Assembly: GCA_036435485.1 (NCBI GenBank)
Contig: CM071595.1
Coordinates: 99,936,580 to 100,000,579, forward strand
Origin: Saposhnikovia divaricata
Taxonomy: Eukaryota > Streptophyta > Magnoliopsida > Apiales > Apiaceae
Reading direction: 5' to 3'
DNA length: 64,000 nucleotides
Shown here: in pieces, positions 48,301 through 57,557 of the stretch
Layout of the letters: every line of letters starts with the position of its first letter
Numbering within the stretch: the first letter of the stretch is position 1
Position numbers and translations under genes: made by a program
The notes under the pieces: model-generated
Database searches by the model: none
Told to the model about the DNA's origin: nothing
Seen by the model: only the letters and a program-made list of their open reading frames with translations

Positions 48301-49670
48301 GTAGAAGGCTGGAAATTGACATCACAATGATTATCTTTTGCCAGTTGGTGGATTGAGAGAAGGTTATGTTTGAATTTTGGAACACACAACACATCTTTCA
48401 AAAGAAGACCATTATTCAGTAATATGTCTCCAGTGTGTGAAATCTGAGCAGCATCTCCTGTGGGCAAGTTTATATTTGATGTTAGAGGGGCAACCTTTAC
48501 ATTTGACATTTTCTCCAAAGAGTGTGTCATGTGGTTGCTAGCTCCCGAATCAACAATCCAGACATCTCTTTGTGTAAATGATAGGTTGCAAGTCACCATT
48601 CCTGAGAAACAGTTGTTTATGTCGAGATCATCTTCAGTATCTGAGCCCCTCAATCCTTGCACAGCACTACTAGGGATGAGCTTTAAGAGGTGTTCCAACT
48701 GTTGAGAAGAAAATTTAACTTCTTGAGAAGAATTAGAGTCACAGCTGCTATGAGAAGCCATATTGGCCATTCTTTGTCCAGTAGATTTTGCAGTTCCTCT
48801 TTGAGCACTGTTCTGGACTCGTTGAGATGGTTTTTTACTCTTGTAGTGCCACTTTGGATAGCCTACCACTACCCAGCATTTGTCTTGACTATGTCCCTTT
48901 CCTCCACACGCTTGGCAGAGGTTAGTCTTGTCAATAGCACTCTTGCTGAACATGGCATTAATGTCCAAATCGGTTCCAGATAACACATCTCGCTGAGCCT
49001 CTTCTTGTTGTATGGCTGCATAGGCTGCATCTACAGAGGGTAGAGGATTTTGCATGAGCAGCTGGCTTCTCTGTGGGCTGTAACAGTCATCCAGTCCATT
49101 GAGAAACTGGAAAAGTTTAGACTCACCCTTCATAGTTGCAATGGCTCCAAGCAAAGCTGTAACATCTTCAGCAACAGTAGAGATAACAGGTAACATAGTC
49201 ATAGAGTCTATTTCTTCCCACAAGATACTTATGGTTGTATAATATTCTGTGACAGTCATCTTGTTTTGTCTCAAACCAAAGAGCTCTTTGTTTAGCTTAT
49301 ACTTTCTAGAACCATTACTTAATAAAAAATGTTTCTCTAATTGTTTCCACACTTCACTAGCAGAATTGATAAACAAAATTGACTTTCTAATGCTATCAGA
49401 TACATTACTATGAAGCCAAGATATTACCAAATCATTGCAAGTGTCCCATTGGGCAGCTTGAGTCTCATCTGTGGTGCTCCTTGTCACTGTACCGTTCACG
49501 AGCCCAAGCTTGCGTTTGGATGATAACTGTATCTCTATCGAGCGTCTCCAAGCTCTGTAGTCACTGGCCCCTTGAAGTTTTGCAACGCTGACAGAGAGGG
49601 GGCCGTCTGAAGGGTGTAAAAAGAGTGGGTTTTGCATATCAGCATAAGTGAGACGAGCTCCAGTGGCCAT
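45381..49670 (-). CDS. Ty1/copia gag-pol polyprotein, 1429 aa, intact
   Basis: ATG at 49668-49670. Gag (about 1-300) with CX2CX4HX4C knuckle C252-C265. Protease WIVDSGASNHMT with D374. Integrase: HHCC finger (H514, H519, C542, C545) and catalytic D572, D635, E671 (35 residues between the last two). Reverse transcriptase (about 920-1160): FAPVAKLTTVRTLLA, QMDVTNAFLHGEL (D1010) and YVDD (1109-1112). RNase H: YSDSDWASCPSTRRSTSGF (D1273/D1275), SSAEAEYRAM, DNMAAV, and C-terminal HVPSHAQLADILTKQ. The order PR-IN-RT-RH defines copia. No stop or frameshift, and all catalytic residues I can check are kept. A short insertion (VNQQLQKGSTTSG, about 1041-1053) lies within RT. Lineage within copia not assigned. 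Confidence 0.96.
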   Translation of the reverse strand: MATGARLTYADMQNPLFLHPSDGPLSVSVAKLQGASDYRAWRRSIEIQLSSKRKLGLVNGTVTRSTTDETQAAQWDTCNDLVISWLHSNVSDSIRKSILFINSASEVWKQLEKHFLLSNGSRKYKLNKELFGLRQNKMTVTEYYTTISILWEEIDSMTMLPVISTVAEDVTALLGAIATMKGESKLFQFLNGLDDCYSPQRSQLLMQNPLPSVDAAYAAIQQEEAQRDVLSGTDLDINAMFSKSAIDKTNLCQACGGKGHSQDKCWVVVGYPKWHYKSKKPSQRVQNSAQRGTAKSTGQRMANMASHSSCDSNSSQEVKFSSQQLEHLLKLIPSSAVQGLRGSDTEDDLDINNCFSGMVTCNLSFTQRDVWIVDSGASNHMTHSLEKMSNVKVAPLTSNINLPTGDAAQISHTGDILLNNGLLLKDVLCVPKFKHNLLSIHQLAKDNHCDVNFQPSTCLITDSVSKNVRAAGQMYNGLYYLLDNSGVGSSQVTNGSSLVGTAMTTKTENFTLWHNRLAHASKSTMQTIKFLKSAVLQNNQVCLTCPSAKFTKLPFTLSTSHASNTFELIHLDTWGPYRVNTRGKYKYFLTVVDDCSRVTWLYLMHHKSDYLSIIKTFYNYVKNHFEKDIKVIRSDNALEFRDELCRAFYASVGIVHQTSCIYRPQQNARVERKHRHILEVARTLKLQSNLPVSYWGEFVMTAVYTINRLPTPVLKNKTPYEVLFQNPVDYDNFKVFGCLAIASNTSSKSDKFQNRGVVCAFVGYPPNQKGHRLLNLANMEIFVSRDAIFYEDIFPFNKNSSIKYTQPLPMPMPDSVTQAYCFDDYVLEDEPHTHTTPPASPENSPEQPPVLRKSTRNTTKPAWLQDYVNNATQSAHIAQVADQIIQPHFSCFLAAVTQTNDPQTFNQAVQHLRWVEAMNLELDALEQNGTWEITQLPADKKAIGTMWLFKTKYRTDGSVERYKSRLVILGNNQKYGIDYTDTFAPVAKLTTVRTLLAVAAVQNWNAIQMDVTNAFLHGELDESVYMKFPQGYNGYGSRITVNQQLQKGSTTSGLVCKLIKSLYGLKQSPRKWFLKLSTTLLSIGYAQSKTDYSLFTKTNDNFITLVLVYVDDLLICGNSDSTIKSLKIMLSNNFHMKDLGPVSYFLGLEIHRTESGFFLSQKKYTLHLLQEYNILHSTPLKVPMDVHTKLLPATGNFLSDPVHYQRLIGKLIYLSVTRPDINFSVNVLSQFMQQPSTAHLQAAKRVLRYLLNNPGQGILLAASSAVQIKAYSDSDWASCPSTRRSTSGFCILLGSSPISWKSKKQAVVARSSAEAEYRAMSLTACEITWVTALLKDMGLKNLPPAVLNCDNMAAVQIAANPVLHERTKHIEVDCHFIRDKITAGDIITHHVPSHAQLADILTKQVSVKQHYHLLHKLGAAKSPAQLEGE
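45384..45394 (-). other. Polypurine tract (copia)
   Basis: Minus strand TTGAGGGGGAG, directly before the 3' LTR. Confidence 0.85.
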
Positions 49671-49803
49671 GTTTGTGGGATTCGAAAAATAGATCTCACA
49701 GGCTTAAAACCAGGGGATAAGAAAGGTGTAGAAACAAGAGATGAGAGATCTATTACAAAGCTGAGAAAGCACACAAAAAATATCAGATGTTAGAGCACCT
49801 GCA

Positions 49804-49815
49804 GCTTTTATACCA
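49804..49815 (-). other. Primer binding site (copia)
   Basis: Minus strand TGGTATAAAAGC directly after the 5' LTR; two mismatches from the usual initiator-Met complement TGGTATCAGAGC. Confidence 0.7.
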
Positions 49816-50125
49816 TATAAACAAAAATGGAGATAGCAAAGTGCAAGTAAGAAAAGAAAGAACAAGATATTTCTGAGAAGCTCTTAGCAATAATAATAAT
49901 AGATCTCCGACCAACTGAAATGGATAGCTCCTACTTATCCTAACACATGACAGAGATGCTAACGGTAATGGACAAACAGCTAAGCTAGGAATAAGGCCAA
50001 TCATGTGGTCCTTACATTTAGGGAACAAACAAACAAAATAGCAAATTAACTAACTGATAGAAGACAAAACAAGTAGCCAGGCAGAAATATAAGATAGCAT
50101 TTGTCTGGCAACAATCTTGTTATTA
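49816..50125 (-). repeat. Copia 5' LTR
   Basis: 310 bp, one difference from the 3' LTR. Confidence 0.92.
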
Positions 50126-50130
50126 CAAAT

Positions 50131-50280
50131 GTACCCATTTTATTTGAGAAAAGAGAGCTGAGATATATAGGCTAGCTCATGAGATTGAAAACAAACAGTA
50201 CCCGTTTTATTTGAGAAAAGAGAACTGAGATATATTGAGATATATAGGCGGATTCATGAGATTCCAACCAAACAATGCTC
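50131..50280. repeat. Minisatellite units right of the copia element
   Basis: Two units of about 65-75 bp (TTTGAGAAAAGAG...GAGATATATAGG...CATGAGATT), continuing the repeat at 45005-45073. Confidence 0.7.
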
Positions 50281-50672
50281 GTTTTGTTTAGAAAAACCTT
50301 CATTTCTTTCATTTTTATTTTCTCTCTTTAATATTGCTTCTTCTCTTCTTTGTGTTCTCTGTCCATCCTAGAAACCAAAGATGGGTGTTCCATGAAATTT
50401 TTCATGTGAATGATTCATGGACTGTAATGACAACTTGCTGTAGAAACTTGGGAAATTAGATGAATGTAAATTTTTTTTCAGTCGCATACATTTTTTTCCA
50501 TGCAATTGATTTTGTCTAAAAAAATTACACGCTTGCAGCAGTGTATGATATTCAAATTTCTTGAGTAATTTCACTCTAGAAATGATTAAGGCCAATACAT
50601 TTTTTTTATTCTACAAACAAAAAATATTGAATAGTACAAATTAGGCAGCAAAGAATTGGAAAATGCAGAACA

Positions 50673-50782
50673 TATGGAGTTAGGTAGCATTTGAATACTG
50701 CTGACTGATGCCAGCAGACACTTCATGTATGGAGTTAGGTAGCATTTGAATACTGCTGACTGATGCCAGCAGACACTTCATC
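50673..50782. repeat. 55-bp tandem duplication over a stop codon
   Basis: Two copies, 50673-50727 and 50728-50782, differing at the last base. The right copy contains the last codons and stop of the malectin-LRR gene (stop at 50735-50737). The left copy repeats them downstream of the stop. Confidence 0.85.
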
Positions 50783-52905
50783 TACAGCTTGATTCTCTAT
50801 GTTCACCTTGATCTCATTCATTACTGCTTCACCAATATTACCTCCTACAAAAATGTTGAACAAGTTACGAATGTAATCAAGTGCCGCATTTTTCGACACG
50901 AATGAAGTGATGATATATGAAGAGATTAGGAAGTAACCTGAACCAGCATTGTGCATTGATGCCACGGATGTTTTCTTCCTCTTGTGGTGCACCCATGCAA
51001 GAAAGCTAACAAAAGCGGACACAAGCAGACCAGATGGAATAGTGGTACCAAGAATTAGCGGCGTCTTTTTTTTCTTTTTTCCAGTTGAAGGTGACCCTGT
51101 TAGTGTTGGGAATCCAGGCGTATCCGTATTGGTAGTGGTAGTAGCAGTGGTTGTGGCATCATCGCATTTCCCAGATGTACACAAGTCAGAGTTGCCTGTC
51201 ACACTGCTCCCGTTCGATTTTCCAAGTTAAATAAGTTTTACATAAATCCAGGATATGACATTATCTTGTATTGTATGAACAAAAATGGGCTTACTTTAGT
51301 TTGATATTTTTATTTTTTGTAATTGATGTCGGTATGCTTCCACTTAGCTGATTATCCGCCAAATTCCTATGGAAAAAAAGTACGTAGTTCATTAGAAATT
51401 TTCGATTAGTCGATTGGAATATGAGACACAATAACACAAATGTTGGCACACTACTAAATACTCACAATTCTTTAAGGTTAGGCAAGGTGCCAAAGTAATC
51501 CGGGATAACTCCAGTGAAGCTATTATTTTGCAAATATCTGCAGTATGGACAATTTTATCATACAGTATATGTATGTGTAAATTAATACATATTTAAACGA
51601 AGACAAGGAGCCAAGGTTTCCTTTTCTTTTTGTGAGGCGAAGGAAGGCCAATAAATGAATATAAAACTCACATTGTTTTGAGACCAATCATGGAGCTTAA
51701 ATCTGGAAGTGACCCTGTCAGATAAGCACTGTCAAGATGCCTGTTAATCAAGTTTCACGTCAGTAATGAAACCAATAATCAGCAATACTGGAGTCCTGAC
51801 CTGACATAATTGTACAATTTCAAGCTGGTAATTAAGGATACTGCTTTCCTTACGTAAAGAAAACTATGTATTTTTATTTAATCTTTTTTTGAAAGAACGA
51901 AAACTACATTTATGCGATCATGTTTTTCGAAGTCAGACGATCAAGTTTTCCGGATAGATATATGATTATGATGTTCAATCTCTACAGAAATTAGACTGTA
52001 ATATATTAAGATTATTTGAACACTTTGTACAAGAGAAGGAAGGTCATTTACAGTGCTGTTACACGAGGCGTGGCGTCATTATTACATTCGACCCAGTTCC
52101 AAGTAAACGTTGCTGGAAGGCAAGGATCACTATAATCTTGCAAAACAGGATATGCTGTTTGAAGCAAAGCCAAAGCTTCCACTTAAAAAGAAAAACCAAA
52201 ATAAAACACAATTATTAGAGACTTCTAAGTAAAAAATGTCTAGCGCGCTTGTACGTATGTAGATGTTAGTACTAGGTAGTTGTTATACTTACAATCATCA
52301 GCATGTGTTCCATTTGTCACTTGGTCCTTGCTCACATAAAAAAGTTCCATGGCATTGATGAGAGGCGGGAGCACGGAATCCGTAGTAGCAACCAATGACA
52401 ATGTTGAGTTGGAAGAAACATCCACCGTACCCGTTTGGTGTTCCACATCATTATAAGGTGGTACAATATTTGAAACAGACTCGTCTTGGTTGTCGACATA
52501 AATCACAAAGGATCTTTTTCCTATCACCTCAGTTGGTTCAGAAAAGTACATGCTTATGTACACAGAAACAACATCAGATGGAAATCCAGAAGCAAATACT
52601 AAATTATCAGAAGTGCTTGCTGTTGTAATTGCGTTCCGCAGCACCTCTATGGGGAGATCCTTTACTGCAAAATCAAGTGCATCGTCTGTGAAATTAATTT
52701 GTCCTCTCCCTAGTACAGCAGGAGTCCAAATTCGATCATAATCAGTTGGCAACCTAGAAAAGGCAAAAAAAATTTAGCCAAGTAGACAAAAATTTGCACC
52801 AAGTAGTGCACGTAGCTCCAAGCTGGATGACAGGGTGAGTCACAATGTGTTTCACATAGGAGTCTAATTAATTTATCACAAACAGTTTCTAAAAATGTAC
52901 AAATT

Positions 52906-52951
<46 letters not shown>

Positions 52952-55900
52952 ATATACAGACAGCTTGTTTAACAGGGTAAAACCCAAAGAAAAAAAAAAA
53001 ATATTTGATACCTGATAATATCATCCGCACCATAAGCAACCCTACTTTTCAAAAGCAAAGCGTAATTGGAATCTGCACTGCCGTAGATGTCCGAATCCAT
53101 GCTAAGAACTTCAATAGCTGACATAAAAGGATGCTGATCGGGCTTTGTCTGTGCTACACACACACTTATAACATCACGTTTCACAACATATGTAACTTCA
53201 TACGTCACAACTTCATCGTTTGAAGTCTCAACAGTGGTCCAGAAATTTCCATCAAACTGAAGATCAAATTTAGGTGGAGAGGACCTCCCATCATAATTTC
53301 CATAGTTAAAGCTTGCACGAACAAGAAACCTTTCACCTTTATTCGCAACAAAATTATAACAGTTCTTCTTACCAGCAGTGAATACTCTAAGGGGGTGGTA
53401 TTGTATTATGACTTTTAATGACAATTTTTGGGGGAATGATTTTAATGGATTTTATAGATTTTTAATGATTTTTAATGACTCTTGTTCAATTACCAAGATT
53501 TCGAGATACTTTTGATGACTCCTAATAAAATGACTTTTAAAAACTTTCGTAGACTTTTTGATAGATTTTGTGGTGTACTAGACTAACTACAACGATCATA
53601 TATTAGCCTATATTGTGAAACTCTTTAACATTTCTTCACTACAACTCTTTAACTTTTTGATAGATTTTGTGGTGTGCTAGACTAACTACAAAAATCATAT
53701 ATTGCCACTATTCAATATTCTCTATTTGGTTTTGTTTTTGAAACAGAGAATAATATTGTTGCAGAATGCCAAAAAAGGATGTCCCTTAAGCTGCAGACAA
53801 TGACCTCTAAGTTCAAATTGTTAGTCTGTATTTTCTGTTCAGGTAATAAGGAATGTTGTCTTCCTTGTGTCATTTTTTATGTATCAATTTAATTGGTTCA
53901 CTGTGTAATCATTATTAAACTTTAAGTGACAACTGGTTAGCTTATGTATAGACATGACTAGCTTGTATACTTACAATCATCAGCATGTGTTCCATTTGTT
54001 AGTTGGTCCTTGCTCACAAAAAATAATTCCATGGCATTAATGAGAGGCGGAAGCTCTGAACCCGTAGTAGCAACCAATGACAATGTTGTGTTGGAAGAAA
54101 CATCGATAGTACCTCTATCGTGTTCTACGTTTCCATAAGGTGGTTCAATATTTGTATCCGAGACCTCTTGGTTGTCGACATACAATTTATAGGATCTTGT
54201 TTTTGTCACTTTAGTTGGTTCAGAAAAGTACATGCTGATGTACACAGAATCAACATCAGATGGAAATCCAGAAGCCAAAATGAATACATCTGAAGTGGTT
54301 AATGTTGTAATTGCGTTTCGCAACACCTCTATAGGGGGGCTCTCGCCTGTTATAACAAAATCTAGTGAATTGTTTGTGACAGTAATTAGTCCATCCCCTA
54401 AAATTGCAGGAGTCCAAGTTCGATCGGAGTCATTTGCTACCCTGAAAAAAGAAAAAGCAAGAAAATTTTAGTAGCTCTTCGGTGAACAATTAACAGTAAG
54501 TAGTGCGCAAAGCTCCATGATGACTTAGTGAGTCTTAAGACTATGTGTGTGATGTAGAAGTTCCAAAAATCACAAAACAATTTCAGAAAATGTAAAAAGA
54601 GAAAGAAAAGCAAAATTTGTACAGACAGCATTATCGGACAATATCCTAGTTAGCTATTAGCTAATCGTCGAGAGTGAAAAACTCAAATAAATATGTCTTT
54701 GACATGGATACATTAAAAAGCAAAGAAAACTTGATTAGGATTAAGGTCTAGTTGAAAATATACTATCTAGAGCAGTACCTGATAACAGCATCTGCCCCAT
54801 AAGCAACCCTACTTTGCAGAAGCAAAGCATAGTTAGAATCTGTATTGCTGTAAACATCTGAATCCACGCTACGAACTTCGAGAGCTGATATAAAAGGAAA
54901 CTGATTGACCTTTGTTTGTGCTGCGCACACACTTAAAACTTTGTTTTTCACAACGTATGTAACTTCATGAGTCACGACTTCATCGTTTGAAGTCTCAACA
55001 GTGGTCCAGAAATTCCCATCAAACTGAAGATCAAATGTAGGCGGAGTGGACCTCTTGTCATAATTTTCATATTTGAAGCTTGCGCGGACAAGAAACCTTC
55101 CACCTTCATCCACATCAAATGCATAACAATTCTTTATCCCAGTAGTGAATACTCTTAGAGTGTCCATTACAGGATCAGGATCTGCATTGCTAGATTGCAC
55201 GCTTTGTATCGCCCCATTTTGTGTAAGGTCTCCGTCTCCTTGCCATATTGTACCAAAACCGTTTGTCTTGCCCAATGCAGAACCACAATCAATGAAATAG
55301 GCAACTGCAAAATGATCGCTTATAGACGAGGGTTAGCTTTTCGACTTTGTTCACTCGTAGGACAATTTATTAAAAACTCATCTATAACCTTTATTAATAG
55401 GCAAAACCATGGTACTACTTTTTTTTGTTCGCAACATATTTTGGTTTCACCCCTAAACTCCTAATTCTACTTGGTTCGCACCATATTTTGGTTTCACCTC
55501 TAAACACCCATATGTATACATACAAACTCCACCAACATTATAGTAAAACACAACCAACGGATTAAACAAATATCCACCAACGGGGAAGAGTATATTATCT
55601 ACTCTTAATTAAACTTTACCGATGGGACACCAACGGTACAATCTACTTACAAATATAATATAAATTTATAAACGAAGTGATCACCATCCATCAACTAAGT
55701 ATAAAAAAACAATACTATTCAAATTTGTGAAAAGGTAAGGATTCCATATCGCATAACAATTTAATTTTTTTTTCAACATAAACGCTTTATAGCGAGCCAA
55801 GTTGTGCCCATCTGTGTGCTCTTTAATACTCCTTTAAAATACTCCTTTAATTTTTAAAAATTATAATAGATTTTAAATTTTGTTAAATTCATTAAAATAT

Positions 55901-56520
55901 AGGTTTTATATTAAGTAGATTTAAAATGGGTTTAAATTAAAAAGCTATATCTATTATAATTGGAATAAGTTTAAAAAATAATTACTTTTAGTTAGTATAA
56001 GTTCAAAACAGTATGAGTCTTAAAAAAGATTGCTAAAATGATTAGGAACATGTGTTTGTATTTTATTTGGACCAAGAAACGAAAATTAAGTAATAAAAAC
56101 CTAATCTCGATACTTAAATTTCAATATTAAACCTTATTATGTATATTCATAAATCAAAATAATTAATTAAGAATAATTAAGTGAAAATAATTAAATATTG
56201 AAGGTACAAAAAATAGATACCAAAAATATTAATATTTCGTTTTAAAAATATAATATAGATAACAAATAATGTCATATAAATGTAATAGTAAAATAAAATT
56301 TTAAAGATTATTATTAATAGATTATATAAAATGAAAAAATTTAAAGTTTTAATATCAATAAAAATAAAGAAAAATGAGTAATTTTAAAAAATAAACTCGA
56401 CCCGTGGGTCGCATAGATTATCAACTAGTATATATAATATAAACATGCAAACAAGTAAAACAGAGCAAACACACTCACCATCGGCACTAACACGAGACAC
56501 AGTAACAAAAGTCTTGCCAT
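50735..56520 (-). CDS. Malectin-like/LRR receptor-like membrane protein without kinase, spliced
   Basis: Exons read by eye (transcription right to left): 1, about 56475-56520 (MARLLLLCLVLVP, signal peptide); 2, 54779-55304 (malectin-like N half, from YFIDCGS); 3, 53975-54441 (malectin-like C half, to NGTHADD); 4, 52052-52181 (LRR cap: EALALLQTAYPVL, TWNWVEC); 5, 51672-51740; 6, 51466-51537; 7, 51295-51366 (LRRs: LTGSLPDLSSM, FTGVIPDYFGTLPNL, LSGSIPTSI); 8, 50938-51203 (Ser/Thr/Pro stalk, GKKKKK, membrane span PLILGTTIPSGLLVSAFVSFLAWV, basic HHKRKK); 9, 50735-50844 (GGNIGEAVMNEIKVNI, stop). All junctions from exon 2 on are GT/AG and in phase. Exon 1 needs the GTGTGT donor (46-nt exon); the stronger GTGAGT gives the wrong phase. 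About 585 aa. It resembles kinase-less Arabidopsis proteins annotated as di-glucose-binding with LRRs (At1g25570 type, from memory). Probable cell-surface sugar or wall sensor; ligand unknown. Confidence 0.75.
52293..52753 (-). CDS. Alternative exon 3' for the malectin-like C half
   Basis: Diverged duplicate of exon 3 (53975-54441): DRIWTPAVLGRGQINFTDD...IEVLRNAITT...NGTHADD, about 70% identical, no stop. Acceptor TTTTCTAG|G and donor T|GTAAGT are intact. It starts and ends in the same phases as exon 3, so exon 2 can join either one, and either joins exon 4 in frame. Joining exon 3 to exon 3' shifts the frame. Confidence 0.65.
52911..52948. repeat. Poly-A tract in an intron
   Basis: About 38 consecutive A on the plus strand in the intron between exon 2' and exon 3'. 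Confidence 0.9.
53012..53391 (-). pseudogene. Truncated duplicate of malectin exon 2 (exon 2')
   Basis: Encodes LRVFTAGKKNCYNF...SNYALLLKSRVAYGADDIIR with an intact donor (AG|GTATCA). Its first 45 or so residues, including the IDCG start and the splice acceptor, are missing. Similarity stops at 53391 and is replaced by repeat-like sequence beginning GGGGGTGGTATTGTATTATG. Without an acceptor it should be skipped. Confidence 0.7.
53392..53960. repeat. Repeat-like insert between the duplicated exon pairs
   Basis: Starts GGGGGTGGTATTGTATTATGAC, which resembles a MITE terminus, and has tandem TTTTTAATGAC-like motifs. A segment around TGATAGATTTTGTGGTGT.CTAGAC occurs twice (about 53560 and 53658). 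The partner terminus was not found. Confidence 0.45.
55598..56428 (+). mobile_element. Helitron-like 3' end in intron 1 of the malectin-LRR gene
   Basis: Near 56410 a hairpin CGACCC-GT-GGGTCG is followed by about a dozen bases and CTAG (56425-56428), then T: a Helitron-type 3' end on the plus strand. The 5' end is only a guess (TCTACTCTTAATT after A at 55598). Interior AT-rich and non-coding. Confidence 0.4.
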
Positions 56521-57257
56521 TATATGAGATGACTAATGCTAATAGTATAGTATATTTTTTCCAATGCAGCTTTGATCTTTATATGGGAGTAGTCATTTGA
56601 CATTTTGTTAACAACTCAATATCACTAGTGTTCATAGATTCATGAATTAATTCAGACCTCACAAATTCTTTCAACTTGTCTAGTAGATACATGAATTGCA
56701 TGCTTTAGCAATACTAACAAGTTTACTTTGACATTTTTTGGCATTAGTATGGTCGTATACAGGAGTCAACCTTAAGTTTTTTCCACAATTTTTGTTAAAG
56801 TTGATACTTTTGGAGTTGTGGCGAAATTATGGCTCCAGTCCCGGTTGACCTCGAGAAACCGTTAAAAATATCATTAATTCCGATTAAATTAAAAAAAAAC
56901 TAGTTAAAGTAATTTTTTAGACCCGATTAAAATTGTAATTCTGATTCAGCTTCCGCTTACATGTATACAAGATTTCGCCCTGTTTGGGAATGTATTAGTA
57001 AATTGAATTAACAGGAAAAAAAAAAGAGGCGGTTTTGTAATTGAAAGCCGGTAAACGCCTTGTATATAAGTCGGTGAACGCGTTACGTGCTAAAGTAGAA
57101 CAGAATGTAGAGATTGCATTTGCATGGCAACTCATTTGCAGAGGAAAATCCAAATAATGATAGCCCATTAATTTGACTAGGGGTTCCCATCTAATTGTGC
57201 ATGGGCATGGCATACCGGTCCAATCAGTAAGCCTTCAATATGAGTCCAAAACAATAG
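56521..57257. other. Upstream region of the malectin-LRR gene
   Basis: Presumed promoter and 5' flank (gene on minus). A TATA-like ATATACTATACT lies about 30-40 bases before the ATG. No other gene. Confidence 0.4.
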
Positions 57258-57265
57258 TCATTTGA

Positions 57266-57431
57266 TCTCTTAGGACTTACCACCTCACGATCATAGTTTC
57301 GATTCCTAGAAGGCATGGAAATAAGTGGACTGTCATATTCGATGGGTACAAGTGTGGTAACAGTTTTCCGGATTAGTTGAGGTGCGAGAAAAACTGATAT
57401 AAACACCGAATTATCAAAAAAAAAAATAAAA
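57266..57431 (+). mobile_element. SINE (Au-like), probably 5'-truncated
   Basis: Flanked by 8-bp duplications TCATTTGA (57258-57265 and 57432-57439). Box B-like GTTTCGATTCC, 3' part with GAGGTGCGAGAAAAACTGA and ACACCG, which resembles the conserved plant Au-SINE 3' region, and an A-rich tail. About 166 bp. Box A is not clear. Confidence 0.7.
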
Positions 57432-57557
57432 TCATTTGACATTTAGTATCTCTAGATCCTTTAATAAACGTGTGAGAAAAGTTTAGTTTTCGTTAGTTAA
57501 TATCTGGTCATTGTTAAGTGTTAACAGGAATATAGTGTTGTTTACTTCGGCAGAAAT

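Larger units (their letters stand above)
45074..50125 (-). mobile_element. Full-length Ty1/copia element with TA...TA LTR ends
   Basis: 5052 bp. Target duplication CAAAT at 45069-45073 and 50126-50130. Two 310-bp LTRs with one visible difference (near 45287/50029). On the coding strand the LTRs begin TAATAAC and end GTTTATA, not TG...CA. Initiator-Met-like primer site, polypurine tract and a single intact gag-pol ORF are all present, so it is structurally complete and recent. It lies about 0.6 kb beyond the 3' end of the malectin-LRR gene. Confidence 0.93.

Noticed and set aside
45616..48983. Plus-strand ORFs opposite the copia gag-pol
   Set aside because: Antisense shadows of an intact conserved coding frame.
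50735..51202. Receptor kinase with a lost kinase domain
   Set aside because: The reading frame ends naturally with the GEAVMNEIKVNI tail seen, from memory, in kinase-less family members. No kinase remnants are present.
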